Assembly: GCA_017551025.1 (NCBI GenBank)
Contig: JAFZNG010000023.1
Location: 1 to 64,000, forward strand
Reading direction: 5' to 3'
Length of the DNA stretch: 64,000 nt
From: Paludibacteraceae bacterium
Lineage (GTDB): Bacteria > Bacteroidota > Bacteroidia > Bacteroidales > Paludibacteraceae
The notes below the pieces were generated by a model. That model saw only the letters and a program-made list of their open reading frames with translations. It did not search any database and was not told where the DNA came from. The position numbers were made by a program, and so were the translations under genes. Positions 1 to 8,166 of the stretch are shown in pieces (the first letter of the stretch is position 1; each line of letters starts with the position of its first letter).

Positions 1-207
1 CGTACATGGGAGGAGCGCAAAGAGGCTCCGGCTAAGGCAGCCAAGAAAGCCGCTAAACCGGAGGAGCCGCAGGTAGAGATGCCGAAGGTCGAGAAGACCA
101 CTCTCGGTGACCTTTCCGCTCTGGCAGAACTGAAAGCTTCTATGGAAGCCGAGGAGAAGCCCGCCAAGAAAGCAACCAAAAAGGCTGCTAAGAAAGACGA
201 GGAATAA
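1..207 (+). CDS. rpsA: C-terminal end of 30S ribosomal protein S1 (partial)
   Basis: Only the last 68 codons are inside the window; the gene enters from the left edge in frame 1. The visible part is a Lys/Ala/Glu-rich tail with the segment TTLGDLSALAELKASMEAE, followed by a basic AKKATKKAAKK end. Bacteroidota S1 proteins carry such a low-complexity tail with a TLGDLSALA-type segment after the last S1 domain. The right-hand copy at 25,483 extends further upstream and shows FNRDAKRILVSH, which fits the last strand of an S1 domain. S1 binds mRNA on the small ribosomal subunit. Identification rests on tail similarity only, because the S1 domains are outside the window. Two more copies of this tail occur at 24,420-24,660 (inverted, broken) and 25,483-25,734. 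Confidence 0.7.
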   Translation, partial: RTWEERKEAPAKAAKKAAKPEEPQVEMPKVEKTTLGDLSALAELKASMEAEEKPAKKATKKAAKKDEE

Positions 208-232
208 TCCTCTGCTTTCACAGCATTTCTTT

Positions 233-264
233 GAAGGACATCATTTGGGTGTCCTTCTTCTTTT
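233..264 (+). terminator. Rho-independent terminator of rpsA
   Basis: An 8-bp stem (GAAGGACA / TGTCCTTC, 233-240 with 250-257) with a 9-nt loop is followed by a T-rich run. It lies 25 nt after the rpsA stop. A closely similar hairpin follows the third rpsA tail copy at 25,786. Confidence 0.8.
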
Positions 265-270
265 TATTTC

Positions 271-350
271 GAATGCTTGTCGTGTTTGAATTTTTTGAAT
301 GCTTGTCTTTGAATGCTTGTCGTCTTCTAATTCTTGAATGCTTGTCGTCT
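271..350. repeat. GAATGCTTGT direct-repeat cluster, left copy
   Basis: Four copies of GAATGCTTGT begin at 271, 297, 311 and 336, mostly followed by CGTCT or CT. The 55 bp at 271-325 recur without a mismatch, inverted, at 24,323-24,377. The DNA between this cluster and the neighbouring rpsA tail differs between the two sites. Confidence 0.85.
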
Positions 351-364
351 TTTTCTTCTTTTCT

Positions 365-488
365 CCGACATCGGATGTCGGTCTGCGATTTCCCCTTTTG
401 CGGCATATTTGCCGCAAGGTTCGCTTCGTCCGTTTTGCCGGATATTATCCGGCTTGTAGCGTCTGTGAGCTGCACATTCATGTGCAGC
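365..488. repeat. Array of four small hairpins, first group
   Basis: Four perfect inverted repeats lie at 365-381 (8-bp arms), 398-417 (8 bp), 437-453 (6 bp) and 469-488 (8 bp). Their centres are 34-38 nt apart. Each stem has a different sequence; loops are 1-5 nt and mostly A/T. The spacers share TTCGTCC- or CGTCTG-like words. No convincing reading frame or promoter covers them. Single hairpins with similar loops and flanks occur before genes at 20,516, 20,555, 21,773, 21,822 and 23,795. Confidence 0.7.
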
Positions 489-681
489 ATCTTTCGCCGT
501 CTCGCTGTGTCGTCATCTCCCAATGCCCACGCCTTTCAGCCGCCAACACCCTCGCTTCCCAACCTTGCCAGCATCCTCGCTTCTAAACCTCGCCAACACC
601 CACGCTACTATCCACACCACCCTCGCTCACCTCTCACCGCTCACCGTTACTTCCCACGCCCGTAGTCGCCGTCCCCACACT
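489..681. repeat. C-rich degenerate repeat between hairpin groups
   Basis: This stretch is strongly C-biased and repeats words such as CGCCAACACC, CCTCGCTTC and CACGC/CTCGC at short intervals. Open frames crossing it give low-complexity Pro/His/Thr/Ser peptides without domain character, so no gene is called. Confidence 0.5.
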
Positions 682-798
682 CGGCGATTGTATCGCCGCC
701 TGTCCAGTGCTCGCGGATACTCCCGCGAGTTTTCTTTCGTCTATGTCAGTTACGCTCGATGTCATCGAGCATGTTATACCCTCGGCATATATGCCGAG
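682..798. repeat. Array of four small hairpins, second group
   Basis: Inverted repeats lie at 682-698 (7-bp arms), 710-729 (7 bp), 754-770 (7 bp) and 781-798 (a perfect 18-bp palindrome). Centres are 28-43 nt apart. All stem sequences differ from each other and from the first group. From 799 to 975 there is only AT-rich DNA with one more TTCGTCCGTTT flank near 877. Confidence 0.7.
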
Positions 799-975
799 TA
801 CGTTTTGGGCTGTTTAAGGGGGATGCTTACGCTTCGCGTTCTACGTGCGCGCGATATTTTAAGGTGTCTGTTCTTCGTCCGTTTCCAGCAATTGCCCACT
901 TGGCGGCTGGCATATTTGCAAAATACTGCATACCCAATGCAAAATACGAAAATTTTTACGATTTCTGCACAAAAA

Positions 976-1007
976 TTTGCGTATATGAATATTTTTTCGT
1001 AACTTTG
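976..1007 (+). promoter_or_regulatory. Bacteroidota-type promoter for the TPM/LemA pair
   Basis: TTTG at 976-979 and TAACTTTG at 1000-1007 are separated by 20 bp, matching the Bacteroidota -33/-7 consensus. Transcription would start near 1013, leaving a leader of about 170 nt with a run of C residues and a strong hairpin. Confidence 0.75.
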
Positions 1008-1111
1008 CGGCCGGTTACGCATATATCATATGCAGATAAAAAATAGAATGTTCAATTTTACCCCCCCCATTATGAATATGTCGTAAATAGTGAGGGTATA
1101 GGGATTACGCA

Positions 1112-1156
1112 ACGCAATAGCGGTGCTTGACTTTGTGTCGAGTGCCGCTATTGCGT
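1112..1156 (+). promoter_or_regulatory. 12-bp hairpin in the mRNA leader
   Basis: ACGCAATAGCGG at 1112-1123 pairs perfectly with 1145-1156 around a 21-nt loop. It lies about 100 nt after the predicted transcription start and 28 nt before the ATG at 1185. No T-run follows, so it is not a classical terminator; a role in translation or attenuation is possible but unproven. Confidence 0.6.
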
Positions 1157-1184
1157 GTTTAATACGTGTGTATAGTAGGAAACA

Positions 1185-1970
1185 ATGGTTGGAGGTAAGC
1201 GTCTAATAGTATTGATAGTATGCCTGTGCGCGTTCGTTTGTACGCGCGCAGGCGAATGGTCTCCCTCCACTTTGCCTTCTCCTAAAGCAATCGGACAAGA
1301 ATACTATGTATCCAATCCGGATGCAGTTCTCTCGACACACACGGTGCAGACCTTGAATGAACTGTGTTCGAGACTCAAGACCAATACGAGTGCAGAAATG
1401 GCGGTTGTGGCCATCGACACATATGCCCCGTCTTACGATGCGCACAGTGTTGCTCTTCAGCTATTCAACCTCTGGGGGATAGGTGGCGAGGATAGGCACA
1501 CCGGCGTGTTGCTGTTTTTATCTCGGAGTAATCGCGAGATAGAATTGATCACGGGTAAAGGGATTGAGGGTATACTAACCGATGTCAGGTGCGGACAAAT
1601 CCTGGATGCCAATATAGCTTACCTCTCAAAGAATGATTTCGACACGGGTATCTTGCATATATGTGAGAATATAGAATCGATGCTGATGCAGGACGAGAAC
1701 CGTTCGGAATTGTTATTGGGATGGAGTCCGAAGAAGCCTGCACACAACACAGGATGGATAGTTATTCTATTATTCGTTCTACTGGTGATTGTGCTGTGGG
1801 TATGGACGAGGCACAAGAAGCGGCAAGGTCAACTAAAACGGGACAGGAACGTGGTGATAACCCGTCCGAACAGAGATATCACTCATCCGGAACCATGGCG
1901 AGGTAACAGTAGGGCAAGTTCGTGGGGAGGCGGAAGTAGTGCAGGCGGTGGCGCCGGAAGGAAGTTTTAA
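1185..1970 (+). CDS. TPM domain membrane protein
   Basis: The 261-residue product has an N-terminal signal segment (about 1-22), a TPM domain (about 33-170, with typical NxxxVLLFLSRSNREIELITGKGIEG-like core, here GVLLFLSRSNREIELITG), a transmembrane helix at about 192-209, a basic patch, and a Gly/Ser-rich end (SWGGGSSAGGG). This is the layout of the YgcG-type TPM proteins: an extracytoplasmic domain anchored by one helix with a Gly-rich tail. Biochemical roles in the family vary (reported phosphatase activity, photosystem repair in plants), so no reaction is assigned. It lies 21 nt upstream of a LemA gene, a very common pairing, and both probably share the promoter at 976. Confidence 0.85.
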   Translation: MVGGKRLIVLIVCLCAFVCTRAGEWSPSTLPSPKAIGQEYYVSNPDAVLSTHTVQTLNELCSRLKTNTSAEMAVVAIDTYAPSYDAHSVALQLFNLWGIGGEDRHTGVLLFLSRSNREIELITGKGIEGILTDVRCGQILDANIAYLSKNDFDTGILHICENIESMLMQDENRSELLLGWSPKKPAHNTGWIVILLFVLLVIVLWVWTRHKKRQGQLKRDRNVVITRPNRDITHPEPWRGNSRASSWGGGSSAGGGAGRKF

Positions 1971-1991
1971 TATCAAATACTAATTACACAT

Positions 1992-2582
1992 ATGAAAAAA
2001 GGAACATGGATAGCAATCAGTATCGTAGCGGTGCTCGGTATGATGGGGGTATGGGCTGTTTCGCGTTATAACACGTTCGTAACCATGCAGGAGAATGTGA
2101 CGAACGCATGGGGACAGGTAGAGAATCAGTACCAGCGCCGTGCGGATTTGGTGCCTAACCTCGTGGCGACAGTCAAAGGCTATGCCTCTCATGAGCAATC
2201 GACTTTTACGGCAGTTGTAGAAGCACGTGCGAAAGCGACCGGTATCACCATTGACCCATCGCATGCCACGGAGGAACAGTTAGCACAGTTTCAAGCTTCC
2301 CAAGGAGAACTGAGTCAGGCACTGGGACGACTCATGGCAATAGCTGAGAGTTATCCCGAGTTGCAAGCCAATGAGAGTTTCCGCCAGTTGGCAGACCAGT
2401 TAGAAGGCACGGAGAACCGCATCGCTTACGCACGCAATGTGTTCAATGACTGCGCGAAAGAGTATAACGCTGCTATACACCGCTTCCCGGGTAATATCAT
2501 TGCCGGTATGTTCGGTTTCGAGCGCAAGGCTTACTTTGAAGCGGAAGCCGGAGCAGAAAAAGCACCGAGAGTGGAGTTCTGA
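1992..2582 (+). CDS. lemA: LemA family protein
   Basis: The 196-residue protein has one N-terminal membrane helix (about 5-25) followed by the helical LemA domain. Diagnostic segments are NAWGQVENQYQRRADLVPNL, the GELSQALGRLMAIAESYPEL block and the AYARNVFNDCAKEYNAAIHRFPGNIIA block. LemA proteins are membrane-tethered helical-bundle proteins, usually facing outward, with no settled function. The gene follows the TPM gene by 21 nt and is probably co-transcribed with it. The length is normal for the family. An A-rich leader (AATTACACAT) precedes the ATG. Confidence 0.93.
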   Translation: MKKGTWIAISIVAVLGMMGVWAVSRYNTFVTMQENVTNAWGQVENQYQRRADLVPNLVATVKGYASHEQSTFTAVVEARAKATGITIDPSHATEEQLAQFQASQGELSQALGRLMAIAESYPELQANESFRQLADQLEGTENRIAYARNVFNDCAKEYNAAIHRFPGNIIAGMFGFERKAYFEAEAGAEKAPRVEF

Positions 2583-2634
2583 CATACTCCTTCCTTTATG
2601 AAAAAAAACAACTTAATTAGATGATTCAAAGCAT

Positions 2635-3909
2635 ATGAAAAAACTTACTCTTTTGATTTCTACGCTGCTGTTGGTAGCTAGCGCACAAGCCTACAACACC
2701 GTGAATATATCCGATTTCACGGATGGCCAATCGTGCACTTTGCAGGATGGAGACATCCTCACCGGTAAGTGCAATTATGCCCCTAAGATCATGATTGCAA
2801 AGGGTGCTTCCGTAACCTTGGATAATGTGACGATTAACGGTTATGGAACCCCGACCGATATAGACTGTGCGGGTTTGAGTCCGTTAGGCAACTGTAATAT
2901 CTACCTTAAAGGTACGAATAAGATTTACAGTTGTGGTGTGAACGAACCGGGTCTTTTCTTGCCGGGCAGTTGTACAGTCCATATCTATGAGAAAACTACC
3001 GGTGGATCTCTCGAGGTACATGGAACCGGTTACGGAGCCGGCATCGGAGGTGCGATGGATGACGGAAGCCATGAGGTGGGACACGTACGTATCCATGGCG
3101 GTATTATCAAGGCATATGGCGGTGATGATGCAGCCGGTATCGGTTCGGCACATCTAAGCAAATGCGGTAATATCATCATTGAGGGTGGTACTGTCACAGC
3201 CAAAGGAGGAAAGAACGCAGCCGGTATCGGTAGCGGATACAAAGGCCGATGCGGTAGCATCACAATCAATGGTGGCACCGTGACTGCCAAAGGCGGCACC
3301 AATGCTGCCGCTATCGGAAGCGGATGGCAACCGCAGGGAGTAGGCACATGCGGATCCATCACGATAGGTTCCGGCGTCACAAAAGTGGATGCCACCAAGG
3401 GTTCCGGTGCCCCGTATAGCATTGGAAAAGGCAAGGAAGGCACGTCCATCGGTACCATCACTATCGGAGGAAAGACCATCGCTAACGGTACGCCTGAGGC
3501 GCATTTCATCTATCCGATTCCGACTCCTACCGATATAACGGTGACCGATCCGTCTGCCTCTACGGCCGTGGTATCATGGACTGCAGCATCCGATGTGCTC
3601 CAATACGAAGTACGGTATATGAAGGCTGTGGATGGAGAAGGGTATTATACCGAGACTACTACGGGCACGTCTATTATCCTGTCCGAGTTGAAATCCAATA
3701 CGGCATACGATGTGTGGGTAGTAGCATACGGTAGTGGTAATCTGTATAGCGTTGAATCGCAGAAAGTGCGTTTCACTACCCTCGCAGGGCAAGGTTTGGA
3801 CGATGTACAAAGTGACAAAGTGCAAAGTACCAAAGTCATCCGCAACGGACAGATATTCATCATCCGTGGTGACAAGACTTTCAATGCGCTCGGTGTAGAA
3901 ATTCAATAA
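2635..3909 (+). CDS. Secreted Gly-rich beta-helix protein with FN3 domain and sorting-like tail
   Basis: The 424-residue protein starts with a signal peptide (about 1-19, ending AQA). Residues about 60-290 contain repeated coils of the type GGTVTAKGGKNAAGIGSG and ITINGGTVTAKG, which predict a right-handed beta-helix. A fibronectin-III domain follows (about 300-385, PTDITVTDPSASTAVVSW). The end is the short tail TKVIRNGQIFIIRGDKTFNA and a few more residues. The DNA just before the tail (3804-3837) is a tandem repeat of ACAAAGT-like heptamers coding DVQSDKVQSTK. It is the first of four related genes in this block. Likely surface-exposed or secreted; no enzymatic residues were recognised. Confidence 0.8.
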   Translation: MKKLTLLISTLLLVASAQAYNTVNISDFTDGQSCTLQDGDILTGKCNYAPKIMIAKGASVTLDNVTINGYGTPTDIDCAGLSPLGNCNIYLKGTNKIYSCGVNEPGLFLPGSCTVHIYEKTTGGSLEVHGTGYGAGIGGAMDDGSHEVGHVRIHGGIIKAYGGDDAAGIGSAHLSKCGNIIIEGGTVTAKGGKNAAGIGSGYKGRCGSITINGGTVTAKGGTNAAAIGSGWQPQGVGTCGSITIGSGVTKVDATKGSGAPYSIGKGKEGTSIGTITIGGKTIANGTPEAHFIYPIPTPTDITVTDPSASTAVVSWTAASDVLQYEVRYMKAVDGEGYYTETTTGTSIILSELKSNTAYDVWVVAYGSGNLYSVESQKVRFTTLAGQGLDDVQSDKVQSTKVIRNGQIFIIRGDKTFNALGVEIQ

Positions 3910-3937
3910 CGAAATAACATATAAATTCCTATAGCTT

Positions 3938-5356
3938 ATGAAAAAAATGTACGTATTTGCACTCGCACTGCTGATGGCAGTCGGTGCTCAAGCAGCCGAT
4001 TTGGTTCACGATCTCAGTACGGTTGCTCCGGGTAATGTGGAGATAGGTGTTCAGTTGGCGGGTAACACTATCACGCTCACCGGCACACTGCCTGCCACTT
4101 CCAAACTGATTCTGGGTAACAATGCCGAAGTGACCTTGGAGGATGTGACCATCGCCGGAAACACGGAGAACCTGTACACTTGGGCCGGTATCACCTGTGC
4201 GGGCAATGCGACCATTCACCTCAAGGGCACCAACGTAGTCAAAGGCTGCGGCAATGACTATGCCGGTATTTACGTTCCGTTCGGTTCGACCTTGACGATA
4301 GACGGTGAGGGTTCGCTGGATGTTTCTGCTCCGGGTTACGGTGCCGCCATCGGTGCCAACAAATTGACAGGTGCCGGTAATATCATTATCAACGGCGGTG
4401 TGATCAATGCCATCGGCGGACTCGGAGCTGCAGCGATTGGTGGTGTGACCGATTATGGATGTGGATATATCCATATCAACGGCGGTACTATCTATGCCAA
4501 ATCCTATTACGGTGGTGCTGCGATTGGCGGCGGTTTCCAAGGTTCGAACGGAAACATCATCATCGCCAATACGGTGTATCGCCTTACTGCCGAACTGGAT
4601 ACATACTCCGTTCAAATGGGTTCCAGCGTCATTGGCTTAGGTGGTGGTGATGGCGCTTCTTCCTATACGGTTACGGTAGGAGGTGTCGACTACGGTACCA
4701 TCGGTGTTACTACCAACCCCTTCGTTTATAACCCGGGTGAGCAAGCAGAACAAGAGTATATAACCAGTTCCAAAGCACAGCTCATGGACATGATCAATGA
4801 TGCTAACCTGATCGTCAACTTTATTGAGGCAGATGAAGCGTTAGATACTGAGAAAGCCGAGTCATGGTTGTCCCGCTTAAATGGTGCGATTAACCGTTCG
4901 TTGGCGGTGTATAACAATGCCAACGCTGCGTTACTTGAAGTAGGCAACGCAATGAATGATATATCCGGTGAAATCTACGAGGTACTGCTTGCCGTATTTG
5001 AAGAGGAACGAAACCTATTCATTGCTTCTCTCGAAGCACTGCTTGAAGAAGGTGATAGCGAGGCTTGTCAGCAAATAGTAGCGAACAAAGTGGCATTCAT
5101 CAATGAATCATGCGTTTACAATCCGGAACTCAAAGTTTCGCAAAACCTTTCCGTGATTGAATATGATCTCAGTTACGATGCCTTCATGGCGGTTAAAGAG
5201 GCACTGAGACTGCAACGTGAAGAAGATAAGAAACAAGGCATTGACCAAATCGCCAATGACCCATTACCAATGACCAATAAGGTCCTCCGTGACGGCAAAC
5301 TGTTCATTGAGAAGAACAATAAGACCTATGATGCGCTTGGTTCGGAAATAAAATAA
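3938..5356 (+). CDS. Secreted Gly-rich beta-helix protein with helical domain and tail
   Basis: The 472-residue product has a signal peptide (about 1-20, ending AQA), then a beta-helix region (about 40-265) with coils such as GGLGAAAIGGV and GGTIYAKSYYGGAAIGGG. In place of an FN3 domain, residues about 270-430 form a charged, predicted alpha-helical region (for example EVLLAVFEEERNLFIASLEALL). The end is the shared tail NKVLRDGKLFIEKNNKTYDA plus six residues. Its linker (IDQIANDPLPMTNK) is coded by CAATGAC/CCATTAC-type heptamers at 5241-5280. It follows its paralogue by 28 nt and precedes an OmpA-type gene by 18 nt, so an operon is likely. Confidence 0.78.
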   Translation: MKKMYVFALALLMAVGAQAADLVHDLSTVAPGNVEIGVQLAGNTITLTGTLPATSKLILGNNAEVTLEDVTIAGNTENLYTWAGITCAGNATIHLKGTNVVKGCGNDYAGIYVPFGSTLTIDGEGSLDVSAPGYGAAIGANKLTGAGNIIINGGVINAIGGLGAAAIGGVTDYGCGYIHINGGTIYAKSYYGGAAIGGGFQGSNGNIIIANTVYRLTAELDTYSVQMGSSVIGLGGGDGASSYTVTVGGVDYGTIGVTTNPFVYNPGEQAEQEYITSSKAQLMDMINDANLIVNFIEADEALDTEKAESWLSRLNGAINRSLAVYNNANAALLEVGNAMNDISGEIYEVLLAVFEEERNLFIASLEALLEEGDSEACQQIVANKVAFINESCVYNPELKVSQNLSVIEYDLSYDAFMAVKEALRLQREEDKKQGIDQIANDPLPMTNKVLRDGKLFIEKNNKTYDALGSEIK

Positions 5357-5374
5357 CAAAAACAATCTATATTT

Positions 5375-6937
5375 ATGAAACGATCACTATTTCTATTGGC
5401 AGCCATGAGCTGCGTACTGATGGGATTGGCATCCGAGAAGGTGAAGACTACCACCAAAACGGTTCCGGCAACTACCCCGTCACAAGACATTGAGAAGAAG
5501 ACGGAGATCATCCACGTGTACATGGACACTACGTACACCTACAAGACAACCACCACCCGCAATGAGATTGCACAACCGGTGGACACGGCGTGGACACGCA
5601 AAGGCCACTACCTGCAAGCACTGCTCGGTGCCGGTTACGGCTCTATGGGTTACTCCATCTATGACCTGCAGCAAGGTTTGAAGAACGCCCGTAACAACGG
5701 TGGATTCAACTGGTTGGCACAGTTCAACTATGTTTATTATTTCCATGAGAACGTAGGTTTCATGGTAGGACTACAAGTGGAGCAGATGACCAGTTACTCT
5801 GTGCTCAACGGAACCAAGACATGGTCCAGCAACGGTGACTCCGATAACGGCGAAGAGTATAGCCATACCGTGACGATGAATAACTGGAAAGAGCGTCAGA
5901 CCTCCTTCCTGCTCGGTTTGCCGATCGGTTTCCAGTTCCAATACCCGATTGCGCACATGAAAAACGTCACTCATCGTAACAACCAGCTCCGTATCTACGC
6001 GGACTTGGGTGCGAAAGTGAACTACCTCGTAGGACAGAAATACAACCTCGTCAGCGGTTCGATCTCCCACTCCGGTGTATATGAGAAATGGAACCTTTCA
6101 CTGGATGAGATGATCGGTATCGACCGTGACTACTACACCGAGACCATCGGACAGAGCAAAGGTTGGATGACCAACAAACAGAACCTCAGTCTCAAGAATA
6201 TCTCGGTAGATGGTATGTTGGATTTCGGATTCATGATCCCGCTGCAAGAACACCTCGACCTGATGGTTGGTCTCTATGCCAACTATACCTTCAATAACCT
6301 TCGTGACGGTGTCGGTAAAGAAATCGGTTGGCGCAACGATGAAGAAACCGGTTATCGTCAGCACACCTTCATGGAGTCCTACGACGGTGTTATCGCTACC
6401 GATTATGTACAAGCCGTTCGTCCGTGGGACGTAGGTGTCAAAGTAGGTATATCTTGGAATACACCGGCTAAGAAACCGAAGAAATACGAGACCCTCGTGA
6501 TGCGCGACACCACCTATACCCTCACTCGTCGTGAAGAGGTAGAGAACGTACCGGTGGCCGCAAAGAAGATCAATGACATCATGAAGAAATCCGTCATCTG
6601 GTTCCCGTTCGATAGCGACAAACCAAAACTGCAACCGGCAGACGTGATCGACAAGATTGCAGCCGTGCTCATCGAGCACCCGGAGCAGATCGTCCTCGTC
6701 TATGGTCATGCCAGCAAGGAAGGTTCACTCGAATATAACCAAGACCTCTCGGAACGCCGTGCAGCAGCTATCGTCAAACTGCTCCGCAAGAAAGGTGTAC
6801 CGGCTAACCAGATTGTCAGCAAAGGATTCAGTTATACCCAGCAGTATGATGACAGCGAGAATCCTTACCATGACATTAGCCTGGACCGCCGTGTAGAGAT
6901 CATCCCGGTATTCGAGAAAGACCGCATTGCGGAATAA
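5375..6937 (+). CDS. OmpA family outer-membrane protein
   Basis: The 520-residue protein has a signal peptide (about 1-19), an aromatic-rich middle with alternating strands (about 60-370) consistent with a beta-barrel, and a C-terminal OmpA-like peptidoglycan-binding domain (about 405-515). The domain shows VIWFPFDSDKPKLQP at its start and NQDLSERRAAAIVKLLRKKG, followed by a GFS motif and a RRVEI end. Such proteins tie the outer membrane to peptidoglycan. It lacks the short tail carried by its neighbours. Its place among secreted beta-helix genes suggests a joint role in the cell envelope, but this is inferred from position only. Confidence 0.88.
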   Translation: MKRSLFLLAAMSCVLMGLASEKVKTTTKTVPATTPSQDIEKKTEIIHVYMDTTYTYKTTTTRNEIAQPVDTAWTRKGHYLQALLGAGYGSMGYSIYDLQQGLKNARNNGGFNWLAQFNYVYYFHENVGFMVGLQVEQMTSYSVLNGTKTWSSNGDSDNGEEYSHTVTMNNWKERQTSFLLGLPIGFQFQYPIAHMKNVTHRNNQLRIYADLGAKVNYLVGQKYNLVSGSISHSGVYEKWNLSLDEMIGIDRDYYTETIGQSKGWMTNKQNLSLKNISVDGMLDFGFMIPLQEHLDLMVGLYANYTFNNLRDGVGKEIGWRNDEETGYRQHTFMESYDGVIATDYVQAVRPWDVGVKVGISWNTPAKKPKKYETLVMRDTTYTLTRREEVENVPVAAKKINDIMKKSVIWFPFDSDKPKLQPADVIDKIAAVLIEHPEQIVLVYGHASKEGSLEYNQDLSERRAAAIVKLLRKKGVPANQIVSKGFSYTQQYDDSENPYHDISLDRRVEIIPVFEKDRIAE

Positions 6938-6983
6938 TTTAAAATTTTAGATTTTAGATTTGTAATTTGAAATTTTGAAGATT

Positions 6984-8132
6984 ATGAAAAAGATAGTATT
7001 TTTGATGACAGGATTAGTTATTTCCCTGTTTATGATGGCGCAAGGTAGTTATACTCCTCCGCAGGTGGAGCATACAATGACACTGGAGTGCGACCCGTAT
7101 ACCTGCCACTCTGCCACATCGGTCACATTGCAATCTACGCTTAATGGCGGTAATCCCGGTTATGCGGACTTTTGGCAATACGATGCCTATGACGATGTGA
7201 GAGGGCTCTCTCACCTGACCGAGGACCATAACGCCAAGACGTTTGACGTTAGTCCGTACGTAGGCAAGAGCATTTATATTGTTCCGGCCAAAACCTATAC
7301 CTTTATCAATGCGCCTGCACACCGTGCACCGGCTCGTCTGGAGGAAGACTTTCCGCAATCGTTGATGCCGACTCCATGGTGGAGCAATTATGTAGAGCAT
7401 GTGGACCAATACGACGTCTATCGGATCACCGTCAAGTATCATGTCGAGAACCACACAGTCACTATTCCGGCTGATATGTTCACCAATACGGCGGATTTCC
7501 AACTCTACACCTCCGCCGGTCAAGAAGATCCGAATAACCCGGGAAAAATATTCTGTGGTCTGGATCTGAAGTACAAGGTAAATAAAGGCACATCGGAAGA
7601 TGTAGATGGTGCCATCATCATCGAATCAGATGCATCCAAAGTGAACGATGTCGTTACCTTGCCTATTGGTACGCATGTCTATTCCGTCTATATGGTGGAC
7701 CGTTACGGACGTATCACCTTCTGCGACCGCTTCACCATCAATGTGACCGCTCCTTCTTGCACCAGCGGACTCGTGTATTCCAAATGGGATGACTTCCTGT
7801 TCGTGGACAACGGCGCCGGTGGCGGTGACGGAACCTTCGTTTCTTACCAGTGGTACAACTCCGGCAAAGCCATCGATGGCGCTACCCTGCAGTGGATGCG
7901 TACGGAGAAATACGAAGGTGGCAAACCGTCCGGTCAGTACTACGTGAAGATCACCGATAAAGCCGGTAATATCATCATCACCTGTCCGAAGTATTTCAAT
8001 GAGTTCCCGCGTAGCGAAGAGAGCAATCACCATAGCGCTGCTGCCCCTGCTCGCAAACAACTCGAGAACGGTCAACTGATCATCGAATACAACGGCAGTT
8101 GGTACAACGCACAAGGCGTGAAAGTGAAATAA
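6984..8132 (+). CDS. Secreted protein of unknown function with short C-terminal tail
   Basis: I chose the ATG at 6984 over an in-frame TTG at 6975 because MKKIVFLMTGLVISLFMMAQ is a standard signal peptide. The 382-residue product has no domain I recognise. It has a probable Ig- or PKD-like region near residues 255-345 (SYQWYNSGKAIDGATLQW, then GQYYVKITDKAGN). It ends with the shared tail type (QLENGQLIIEYNGSWYNAQG and six more residues), so export through the same route as its neighbours is inferred. The leader at 6944-6982 is a run of TTTTAGA/ATTTGTA-like 7-mers. Confidence 0.65.
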   Translation: MKKIVFLMTGLVISLFMMAQGSYTPPQVEHTMTLECDPYTCHSATSVTLQSTLNGGNPGYADFWQYDAYDDVRGLSHLTEDHNAKTFDVSPYVGKSIYIVPAKTYTFINAPAHRAPARLEEDFPQSLMPTPWWSNYVEHVDQYDVYRITVKYHVENHTVTIPADMFTNTADFQLYTSAGQEDPNNPGKIFCGLDLKYKVNKGTSEDVDGAIIIESDASKVNDVVTLPIGTHVYSVYMVDRYGRITFCDRFTINVTAPSCTSGLVYSKWDDFLFVDNGAGGGDGTFVSYQWYNSGKAIDGATLQWMRTEKYEGGKPSGQYYVKITDKAGNIIITCPKYFNEFPRSEESNHHSAAAPARKQLENGQLIIEYNGSWYNAQGVKVK

Positions 8133-8166
8133 ATCATACATTTGCAATCATAAATCATAAATCATT

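Noticed and set aside
365..488. CRISPR-like regular array
   Set aside because: Spacing is regular, but the palindromes differ from one another and no repeat of 20 or more bases recurs; no cas genes are present.
231..1046. Open frames of 82-159 codons in the region after rpsA
   Set aside because: They follow C-rich repeats and hairpins, have low-complexity composition, overlap each other, and lack leaders.
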